Part shown: positions 46,292-55,199 of the stretch, piece by piece
Layout: the number at the start of each line of letters is the position of its first letter
Numbering within the stretch: position 1 is the first letter of the stretch
Source: Lactarius indigo
Lineage: Eukaryota; Basidiomycota; Agaricomycetes; Russulales; Russulaceae
Reading direction: 5' to 3'
Length of the DNA stretch: 64,000 nucleotides
NCBI GenBank assembly: GCA_025766275.1
Contig: JAFKAC010000045.1
Span: 62,001-126,000, forward strand
Notes under the pieces: model-generated
Seen by the model: only the letters and a program-made list of their open reading frames with translations
What the model was told of the DNA's origin: nothing
The model's database searches: none
Made by a program: the position numbers and the translations under genes

Positions 46292-46299
46292 CTTTTATA
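46292..46299 (-). promoter_or_regulatory. TATA box of the HsbA-like gene
   Basis: Minus-strand TATAAAAG sits 88 bp upstream of the ATG, a usual distance in fungi for a highly expressed secreted-protein gene. Confidence 0.55.
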
Positions 46300-46983
46300 C
46301 CTTTCTTGGGGTCTGAGGCTGACCTCCTGGTCGAAATCCCGGGCTACAGACAGAAAACAAGGTCGACTGAGGTTGAACCAACTCGACATAATTCTGGACT
46401 ATGTTCAATTGGGATTGACTCGGATCATGGGGCCCATGACGGGATAATTAAAATAAAGTCGTGCCGGTTCCCTTATGCGAAGCATGGAGAGAAATCAGAA
46501 ATGTCAAGGGAATTGTGGCGGTGAATTCGGGGCAGGCACCGCTACGTCTTCTTGCCTATGAACCTTGTACGTATCCACGTCAGAAAAATAGACACCCCAT
46601 CTGAGAACAAGCCGGTCTGAGGAGCTTGGAGAGTGCTGAGGACGGGCCTGAGTGTAGTGAGTGCTGGTGTTTACAACCCTTAGCCTGAGAGTGTCACCGT
46701 TATCGGTGCAAGAGCAAGTCCAAAAGCCCAGAGTCCAAGTTGTCCACGTGACCGCGTAGAATTGCAGGCGCAAAGCTGAGGCGCGCGAAAGTTTGTTCAT
46801 TATCGTCTTTTTTTATTTGATTATTCTCAGATTTCCCGGCCTCATTGTGTCCATGCTTGTCTGCGACTGACAAACCAATCTTTGCCATCTCAAGCCCTTC
46901 CGCCCCATTTCTCACGTTAACCCTTCCTAACTGAACACCCTCTCAGGCCTCCCGTTCCCTCTTATTATTGTTTTCGATCTACC

Positions 46984-48214
46984 ATGCGTCGCAGCGTAAT
47001 TCACAAAGGCGATCCGCCCCCGTTCGAACCACTTCCGGACAACGTCTTCAGTCGTCGAACCCATCCGTCCTGGCACGACGCCTACGCCCGATGTGTCGGG
47101 CTCTTCTTCTGGGCAGTCGGCCGCCAGCCGCCTCCCGGAACAGCCTCCTACGACATGTGCTCGCGGGTTCTCGGCCACCTCGTCCTGGAGGCCCCCACCG
47201 AGCTCGGGCGGGACTGGGTGTGCAGGAAGATATTGGGCTGCGCGGATGAGCACGCGCTCGCACGCCTGGCGCAGAAGTACATATTCACCTTTGTCGCGGC
47301 GTGTGCGTCGTCCGCGTCACATAGGCCGCGTCGCCGGCTCTGAAAGTTCGTTTCCCAGAAGTTAAGGCTTCTGTAGGACCCTCGTCTCCCGCGCGTGGCG
47401 GACTCGGGAGAGGAGTGCTTGGTGGCTCGTCCATCTCGACGCCCGGCGGCGATCGTGGCGCACGCGGCGCCGCCCTTTCTAATTACCAGGATAAGAGGAT
47501 GCTCGTGCGCTTCCCTACTCCCTCGCTTCCCCATTCATCGTGATGAACCCTAGACTGCGGACCTGAAACTAGGCGTTGGAGCGCGACGCATGCAGATGCG
47601 TGATCACGGGCTCAGTGCACTCGGCGTCTGCAATAGGCGCGGCGGCGGTGGAAGCCACATTCATCATCCCCCCTTCGGTCGATATCCGGACCCTCTCCCG
47701 GTACGCCGGATTCTCGGGCGACGACCCTCTCTGTGAACCCGCACCGTCCTTCTACCGTGTCGAGAACTTACTCACTCTACATGCCGACGCGGCGGACGAG
47801 TTTAGGAGCCTCAATGTCTGGCTTGAGGCAACCGTGAGTAAACTCCGCTTCTCTAGACCTGGATTCCTTTTTTTTTTTTCTCGTTTCTTAACTTGGTGAG
47901 ACTCAGCGCTTGTTTCCGCACTGCAGGGTCGAAAGGACGAATATCAGATCATCACATGGAACCCCACTACCCTCGCGGCGTCTCGCCGACAGACGACTGT
48001 GGCATTCTCGACTGCAGATCCCGGTGCGCGTCCCGTTCCCTCTGTGCACTATCTCCGCCTGCGCGCTGCGTGTGCGCGCGTCGCCCACAAGTCAGGCGCT
48101 GCGGCGTACATCGAAGCGCTCGCGAGAGACCTCGCGACATTATCTGTCCTGGCGGAAGATGGATCGTCGGCGGGCGTACTCACGGCGGCGCTTTCGCGAA
48201 TAACAGGCGGGTGA
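46984..48214 (+). CDS. HNH-type (HNH_2-like) protein with degenerate catalytic motif
   Basis: ATG at 46984 (MRRSVIHKGDPPPFEPLP). Exon 1 gives a helical N-terminal domain (WHDAYARCVGLFFWAVGRQP, LGRDWVCRKILGCADEHALA). A probable middle exon (SVGPSSPARGGLGRGVL...) follows, and a third exon begins after AACTAG near 47572: LERDACRCVITGSVHSAS, EATFIIPPSV, ENLLTLHADAADEFRSLNVW. Intron GTGAGT...CTGCAG leads to GRKDEYQIITWNP, LRLRAACARVAHKSGAAAYI and VLAEDGSSAGVL, stop TGA at 48212-48214. The R-D-x-x-R-C-V-I-T-G start and the ARVAHKSGAA..I tail are typical of the large mushroom HNH_2 family. The His usually found in xAHIIP is replaced by Phe (ATFIIP) and the later His-rich block is HADAADEF, so nuclease activity is doubtful. 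Exon borders in the middle are uncertain. Confidence 0.65.
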
Positions 48215-48889
48215 CGAGTGCATGAGGGACCGTTATAGTATTGTCTCCTGATTGTTGATCAGTCACAATCTATCGCCAATCTATCGGCGTTCTATCTTGG
48301 GTATTGCTGCCGATTTTGTTGCTTTTGCGTGTACATGTCATGGATTTATCATATCCCCAATAGAAATGTGTGTCCCCCGTGTTGGGGTATTACACTTCGT
48401 GCTAGAAATGCCAGCAGGCATTTCCAAAAAAAAAAACAGGAGATTGTGATCACCCGGCTCTGCATGCTTGAGATTTAAAGCACCGCCGTGACAGGAATGG
48501 CGACTCTTTGAAGGATGTTCCGAAGACTAGGCTGTGAACGGGAGTGCTGAAAGCAATCGCGACGAGAACGGCGCATGAACTCGCCAGGTTCAAGAACAGA
48601 TCTCATGAGGAGTTTACCAACTTGTCCTACGGCCCCCGCGGAGTTTGTTTCCTTAGTCTATTGATCAGGTCGATCAGGATGGGCACGTTTGCCGTCTCAA
48701 TGAAATGACAGGACAACAAACGTGAAAATGCTCATGTGTGCAGAATTAAAACGCAACGTGCCGAGCCAACGTGCTCCGGGTACAGTAAATGCGTCACTTC
48801 CGGCGAAAAAAATAAGGACGGAGCAAGTGTAATCCAACCTTCTTTCGATCTGAGCGCTCAAACTGACAGCCTAGTCAGACATCCTGTAC
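48215..48889. other. Intergenic, no supported feature
   Basis: 3' flank of the HNH gene followed by AT-rich spacer. A run of twelve A lies near 48427. Nothing further. Confidence 0.5.
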
Positions 48890-51140
48890 AATGTTCGAAG
48901 AAGGATCTGATTGCGAGTCCAGGCCCTACCTTGGCGGGCAGATGTTTCCATTTGAGCTGTCAGTCACGGACCAAGGTCGTGTCGCAAGCGCTATTGATAA
49001 TATGGGCCCAAGTCGATATGATAGCCTCCGAGGTTCAAGCTTTCAAGTTCCCACCGCCTGTCTTTTTGTTTTTTTATGAACAAAAGAGGTGCACACCGCC
49101 AACGGGACCTACATGATGGGAACTCCAGAGAAGACTGGCGCCACAAGTGCAAAAGCTCAAATTGCGTGTCTCGGAGCGGCGAGAAGGCGAAGTGAAGAAG
49201 ACCCACACGTGGGCGGCGGAGATCCACCCACAGGGACGAGAGTACTGTATAGGAAAAAAGATCAGCGCCTGCAAAGAAGTGTAGCGATCTGGTACGGACG
49301 AACATGTGATACTGGACGATCTGCCACGAGGCATTGCACGTGATGCATGATAAGTTTCAAGCAAGTCGATTTGTTTCTTTAATTTGAAATCCTCCGCTGC
49401 TTTGTATTGTCAACCTGTAATAACGCTCATGAGACGTTTACTTCACCTTCAGAGCTGGACAGAACGTCGAGCACGGACGGACGGGTTCAGCAACATTCCG
49501 TGCTACTGTCAGCCTCACTACATAACGCCTTATTACCGTGCGCACGTCCCAAATATCGCGTGATCACGGGTCTAACATTACCGAATGAAGGCTAGACGAG
49601 TTCTCAGGCCTCAGGACTATGCTTCGCAACACGAGTAAAGTCCCGAGGACTGGGCTACTGTAGTAGGAATACTGAACAAGTCCACTGTGTGGGTGTAGTG
49701 CGGAACAAAAGTCACGAGTAGCAGGAAAATCTAGCCTGCACGCTAGTAAACCTGTAATGGAGGTTGACACTGGTGACAGAAACGAGTTCCTGTGCCGGGC
49801 CAGGTGCCAAAGCTGTAGCGCCGGAAGGGTGGGCACATGCAAGGGGTTCGTACAAGTGCGCTGAGGTCTTAGTTTATTTATTTATTTTCCCAAGGAAGCG
49901 ACAGGTATTAGGGGGTGTGGGATCAAGCAGAGTCGATTTGGGACATTCGTGGAGTGGGAGAACAGTCTGTGCGGTCACGGTGCTGGGGGCGTACTGTATG
50001 CGCGTGGGGATTTTCTATACTTGTTCGCTTCACATGAATGAATGGGGATGTTTGGTAAGAGCCTGAGACGCCGCTACTTACCCTGAGATTCAAACTGATG
50101 TACAGCATGACCCATTCAATCATCTGGACAAGCATGGCATGATGCCTGTGAAGTCAAGGTATGTTATGAATCTGGATTTCTTATTGTAATGACCGAAGAA
50201 AATATCACTGGCATCCAGTTGGCGGTGGATTTGGCCTTTTTTGTCTCCAGATCTTACAGGACCACCGTAAGTACTACCCATTTCAACTCGGCCCTAGTAC
50301 GTCTTTGCAACCAGGAAACCGGGTTTGCGAAAAAGCAGGGGGCTACTCTATGAACAACCTCGCTTTTGGCATCTAGGGAGGACCGATTTTGGCGATCAAA
50401 AAAAAAAAAAAAAAGAGAGACCGGTTTTGGCTCGTACCGTTGGGTTCGAAGGCATCTCGCAAGGTTTCGGACTACTGAATCGGTACAGAGGGTCAGGCCG
50501 GTCAGGAGTGGAAGTGCGTAAACAGTCACCAACTGAATTCATCCGGATCTTGCAGACCGCGGGACCATCCCAGAGTCAATTTAATCTTGTCGCGTTCCGT
50601 TCCCAGGAAACTTATAACAGGAGCTTCAAAGTTGAAACCCGTGAGGGCCGAAATATATTCCAGCCTCAAATGATGATAGTGAGTGACGAAATTACCCGTT
50701 GAAACTAAAATTTTGCACATCACCTCCTCATACTGGCTTGCATGACGGAAATATTAAAATTTCAGTGCTCAACGTCGGAGGCGGGTCGGACACATCGACT
50801 TGGAGCCCGCACACGGCCATGGAACATGCGAGGCCAGAGGACGCTATCACTCTCCCGCCAATCGACAGGAGTGCGCAGTCATGGACGTTTCCACTCTGTT
50901 CATTTGTTCCTGTGCTACTTGTGTGGGGGTTTCAGCCGAAGTGGGTCTCTCTGTGTGCATCTCTGACCGTTAGACCCTCATAGGCGAGGCCCCGTCCTTT
51001 CTCTAGCTACGAGGTCGTTTAGGAATAGTACGGTGAAGGAACCTATTGTAAATGTTCCCCAGTACTGCCAGCAGCTGCTCCGGCCAATGACACTCGGCTG
51101 CTTGGTGATCTGCGCTGCGTACGTGCACCCAAGCCAAGGG
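48890..51140. repeat. Long direct repeat R1, left of the chitin deacetylase pair
   Basis: Collinear and same-orientation match to 55.2-57.5 kb at an offset of about 6.3 kb. Shared blocks include TGTAGCGCCGGAAGGGTGGG near 49814 and 56134, GTTTCGGACTAC near 50464 and 56738, and a degraded CAGTACTGCCAGCAGCTGCT near 51060 matching CAGCACTGCCCGCAACTGCT near 57421. The text diverges most at the outer edge and ends at the start of the chitin deacetylase promoter. No gene is evident; a minus-strand frame beginning HVPTLPALQ is partly conserved in both copies. R1 alone carries an A17 insertion at 50398-50414. Confidence 0.75.
50381..50431. repeat. A17 tract flanked by a 13-bp near-perfect direct repeat
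   Basis: GACCGATTTTGGC (50381-50393), then GATC plus 17 A plus GAGA, then GACCGGTTTTGGC (50419-50431). The corresponding place in the sister repeat near 56.7 kb lacks the insert. It resembles the footprint of an extremely short poly(A) retroposition event, or slippage. Confidence 0.45.
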
Positions 51141-51554
51141 ACACTTAGGTCTTGACTTAAGTTAAGCTTGTTTGTTGTTGGATTCGCGTGCCAGTACACG
51201 TGGCCTACTAGGCGGTTCTGCCAGGTACCAATTGCAAACGCTGCACACTTCTCGCCAATACCAAAAAAGACGTGCCCCGGTAAACTTTGCATGGTTCATG
51301 ACCTCGTGCTTATAAGTCGACATGTCAACTATCATACCCACAAGCCGTGGGTTCCCTCCCTTCCCTCCAGCCACCACCATGGCACGGCCCAGTCTTGCCC
51401 CCCTATTACCCTCCTTGAATTCCGAGGTTGCACCGTCTCCGCCAAGGTCTCCGCTCCTCGGTCGACGTCTCGTCACCACCGGCCTTTTTTAACCCGTCCC
51501 CTTCGGTTCGTCACAAACGAAACTCAGGCCACTTTACTCCCTGGTCCTTTTGCG

Positions 51555-52866
51555 AAGTTTTTCAAATTGTGGGTGCTTAAGCTCCCCATCGTGTTCCTCG
51601 CGACGTCTGTCCTCGCCAAGACCATAGCTCGGAGCGGTCCGAGGCCCGGATTTCCGGTGCGCCTTTTCTTCTTCTCACGCACCAATCCTCTCCCTTATCT
51701 TCCACCCTCCCGTCGCAGATCCCAATCTTGAGTGCACACCGTACTATTACGCTTCCTCGGACCAGTTCGTCAACAACTTCCCCTCGATATGACAGCCCGC
51801 AACGCAGCCCGCGACGCAGCTCGCGATGCAGCTCGCGACGCACCTCGTGATGCAGCTCGCGACGCACCTCGTGATGCAGCTCGCGATGCAGCTCGCGACG
51901 CACCTCGTGATGCAGCTCGCGATGCAGCTCGCGACGCACCTCGTGATGCAGCTCGCGATGTAGTTCGCGACGCACCTCGTGACGCAGCTCGCGATGCTGC
52001 TCGCGACGCACCTCGTGACGCAGCTCGCGATGTAGCTCGTGATGCAGCTCGTGATGCAGCTCGCGACGCAGCTCGTGACGCAGCTCGCGATGCTGCTCAC
52101 GACGCAGCTCGTGACACTGCTCGCGATGCAGCTCGTGACGCAGCTCGCGACGCAGCTCGTGACACTTCTCGCGACGCAGCTCGCGATGCTGCTTACGACG
52201 CAGCTCGTGACGCAGCTCGCGAACGACACGGAGGGCCAGGAGTTGTGGGCCAAAATATCGCCCAGAATACCGACGAACATTCAGCCAAAAGGACAGCCCG
52301 ACGGGAGCACCACCAACGCGACCTACGACTCGGTGAATGACCCAGCCTGCTGTGAGTTGCTCTTCTTCCAGCTGTGACGTCCGTGCGTGGGTAGCGGGGT
52401 TGCTTTGTTCCCCTGGCTGCGTCGGAGCCGCACGGCTTTAGCTCGCCAATTAGCAGCTTCCTTGAATGAATCTGCCAAATTGACGCCTGGCCACTTTAAG
52501 CATCTGTCAAAAATCGCAACCAGTGGCTGATTCACGCTTTTACGAATAGGGTGGACGATTCGCCAATGCACGATGCCGAAGCTCGCAGGGTTGTCGCCGG
52601 ATGTGACTAGCTTACCGGAGCCCAAGACGATGGGGTACTGGTTCGACGACGGGCCCAACTGCACGCACAACGCGTTCTACAACTTCCTCGCGAGCAAGAA
52701 ACAGAAGGCGACCATGTTCTACATTGGGAGCAACGTGCTTGACTGGCCGCTGGAGGCCCAGCGTGCAATTGCAGATGAGCACGAAATATGCGTTCGTGAG
52801 TGTTGACTGGTAAATTTCTACGTTCCATCGACATCGGAACTGATTGTAGTTCGTGTGACGTGGGAG
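51555..52866 (+). pseudogene. Chitin deacetylase copy A, inactivated and truncated
   Basis: Paralogue of the intact gene at 53266 with three independent lesions. The start codon is AAG (51555-51557) where copy B has ATG. A Trp codon is TGA at 51790-51792 (ATA TGA CAG against GTA TGG CAG). The gene stops after the exon encoding ATMFYIGSNVLDWPLEAQRA, so the zinc-binding HTWSHH exon and everything after it are missing. At the break the text GGGAG-ACACTT runs straight into the promoter of copy B. The signal-peptide region (VFLATSVLA) and the WAKISPRIPTNI block are still recognisable. A 12-bp minisatellite has expanded within exon 2. MGYWFDDGPN shows motif 1 still present, with Gly changed to Trp. 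Confidence 0.88.
51793..52228 (+). repeat. 12-bp minisatellite, about 36 units, open in several frames
   Basis: Tandem variants of GCAGCTCGCGAC and GCAGCTCGTGAC, with GCACCTCGTGAT and GCTGCTCGCGAC variants and higher-order 24-36 bp periodicity. Because the unit is a multiple of three and lacks stops, the array is open in several frames. The gene frame reads [16 protein letters not shown]. An overlapping plus frame from the ATG at 51789 reads (ARDA)n up to 52340. The minus strand reads [12 protein letters not shown] repeats. In copy B the corresponding site is only CCCGCGAAGCTGCTCGCGAA, about one unit, so the array arose after the duplication. Confidence 0.92.
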
Positions 52867-54164
52867 ACACTTAGGTCTTGACTTAAGTTAAGCTTGTTTG
52901 TTGTTGGAATCGCTTGCCAGTACACGTGGCCTGGGTAGTTCCGTCGGGTACCAATTGCAAATGCTGCACACTTCTCGCCGATACCAAAAAAGGCGTGTCC
53001 CGGTAAACTTTGCATGGTTCATGACCTCGTGCTTATATGTCGACATGTCAACTATCATACCCACAAGCCGTGGGTTCCCTCCCTTCCCTACATCCACCCA
53101 CCGCGGCACGGCCCAGTCCTGCCCCCCTATACCCCTTTGAATTCCGAGGTTGCATCGTCTCCGTTCCTCGGTCGACGTCTCGTCACCACTGGCCTTTTTT
53201 AACCCGTCCCCTTCGGTTCATCATCAAACGAATCTCAAGTCACTTCACTCTCCGGTCCTTTTGCGATGTTGTTCAAATTGCGGGGGCTTAAGCTCCTCCT
53301 CGTGTTCCTCGCGACGTCTGTCCTCGCCCAAGGCCATAGTTCCGAGCAGTCCGAGGCCCAGATTTCCGGTGCGCGTCTTCCCCCTCTCACACACCAATCC
53401 TCTCCCTTACCTTCCACCCTCCCGTCGCAGATCCCAATCGCGAGTGCACACCGTACTATTACGCTCCCTCGGGCCAGTTCGTCAACAACTTCCCCCCAGT
53501 ATGGCAGCCCGCGAAGCTGCTCGCGAACGACACTGAGGGCCAGAAGTTGTGGGCCAAAATATCGCCCAGAATACCGACGAACATTCGACCAAAAGGAAAG
53601 CCCGACGGGAGCACCACCAACGTGACCTACGACTCGGTAAAAGACCCAGACTGCTGTGAGTTGCCCTTCTTCTAGCTGTGACGTCCATGCGGGGGTAGCG
53701 AGGTTGCTTTGTTCCCATGGCTGCGTCGGAGCCGTACGGCTTTAGCTCGCCAACTGGCATCTTCCCTGAATGAATCTGCCGAATTGACGCCCGGCCACTT
53801 TAAGCATCGTCAACAATCGCAACCAGTGGCTGATTCGCGCTTCTTTTATGAACAGGGTGGACGATTCGCCAATGCACGACGCCGAAGCTCGCAGGGTTGT
53901 CGCCGGATGTGTCTAGCATACCGGAGCCCAGGACGATGGGGTACGGGTTCGATGACGGGCCCAACTGCACGCACAACGCGTTCTACAACTTCCTCGCGAG
54001 CAAGAAACAGAAGGCGACCATGTTCTACATTGGGAGCAACGTGCTTGACTGGCCATTGGAGGCCCAGCGTGCAATTGCAGATGGGCACGAAATATGCGTT
54101 CGTGAGTGTTGACTGTTTCTGAGTTCCATCGACGTCGGAACTGATTGTTCGTGTGACGTGGCAG
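52867..54164 (+). repeat. Tandem duplication unit T2 (promoter and first exons of the intact chitin deacetylase)
   Basis: Second copy of the unit; similarity to T1 runs from ACACTTAGGTC at 52867 to the acceptor before ACACTTGGTC at 54165. The two breakpoints share ACACTT(A)GGTC, a short homology of about ten bases. Confidence 0.85.
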
Positions 54165-55009
54165 ACACTTGGTCACATCATTATAGTGAGCTTCTTCTGC
54201 GCTCAGCGCTAAGCAGTCACACACAATTGGTCTCATTTACTGCTGCTCGTCCGTAGTGACGGCATTCCAGAACAAAGACGCGTTCGCAGAGTTGTGGTAT
54301 GCTGTGAGTAGTTGCGACGGTCAACGCTACGTATACTGATATGTATGTGTGGTCCTCCTAGATCAAAGCCATCAAGCTCGTCACCGGGGTTACCCCAACC
54401 TGCTGGCGCCCACCCTACGGAGACGTAGATGTATGTGTTTAACTTTTTAACGCCGAAACCAGGCCGACACGTTCTTCGGATGTAGGACCGCATTCGTGCG
54501 ATTGCTACCGCGCTTGGCCTGCAGACGATCATGTGGAAGTACGACTCGATCGACTGGCAAGCTGGACAGGGCAGCACCACCGCCACCGATGTCGACAATA
54601 AATATAAACTGTTCATCAGCAAACTTACCTCTGGAGGCTTCAATACGGCCGGGGGTATCATGCTCACACATGAGCTGAACAACTTTACAATGCAAGAGGC
54701 GATCAAGTGGTACCCCCGACTCAAGGCAGCCTTCTCGGTGCGTTATCGTCTCCCCCGATTGTCCATTAAACCCCAGAAACAGTACTGACATATATGCTAG
54801 GCCATCGTTCCCATTGGGGTTGCGCTCAACAAGACGCAGCCGTACAAGGAACCCAACCATCACCTGCCGACGTTTAAACAGTGTACGTTCATACTAACTT
54901 GAGTTGTCTGTTTATAGGAGAACTCATCTGTAAACATCATTTCTCGTTGGCAGATACCGCAGGCCAGGTGACGATCCCGGACACCGGTTCGAACACAGGT
55001 TCTGAATAA
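53266..55009 (+). CDS. Chitin/polysaccharide deacetylase, secreted (copy B, intact)
   Basis: Nine exons with consistent phases: 53266-53368, 53431-53655, 53856-54101, 54165-54185, 54257-54303, 54362-54430, 54486-54737, 54801-54882, 54954-55009; 366 residues. Signal peptide: LKLLLVFLATSVLAQGHS. NodB-type CE4 motifs are all present. Motif 1 is MGYGFDDGPNCTHN (metal Asp pair), motif 2 HTWSHHYMTAF (metal His), motif 3 CWRPPYGDVD, motif 4 DSIDWQAG, motif 5 GGIMLTHELNN. The enzyme removes acetyl groups from chitin to give chitosan, acting in the wall or outside the cell. The C-terminus TGSNTGSE lacks a hydrophobic tail, so no GPI anchor is predicted. A 21-nt exon encodes the metal-binding HTWSHHY. 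A TATA-like CTTATATG lies about 235 bp upstream. It is probably the only active copy of the pair. Confidence 0.93.
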
Positions 55010-55199
55010 AACCAAAAAGGGGCCTCAGCACGTTATAACTTAGTATGAGGTGAACTCTTTTTTTTGAACTATTTCTACCCCGGGATGCGTATCATGGGCA
55101 CAGACCGGTCATAACTGAGGCTACATTTAGAGGTGTGTGCTATACATCTTTACAATACATAGTACGTATCGGTTTGGAGCGTGTGGACCCGTTTTGTGT

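Larger units (their letters stand above)
51141..52866 (+). repeat. Tandem duplication unit T1 (promoter plus truncated chitin deacetylase)
   Basis: Begins ACACTTAGGTCTTGACTTAA at 51141. The same 1.7-kb text begins again at 52867, with near-identity through the 5' flank (GTACACGTGGCCT, ACAAGCCGTGGGTTCCCTCC). T1 ends exactly where T2 begins. Confidence 0.85.

Noticed and set aside
51747..52280. Long minus-strand frame with [16 protein letters not shown] repeats and a second minus frame with RELHREL repeats
   Set aside because: Both are by-products of the 12-bp minisatellite, which has no stop in several frames. No start context or non-repeat domain supports a gene.
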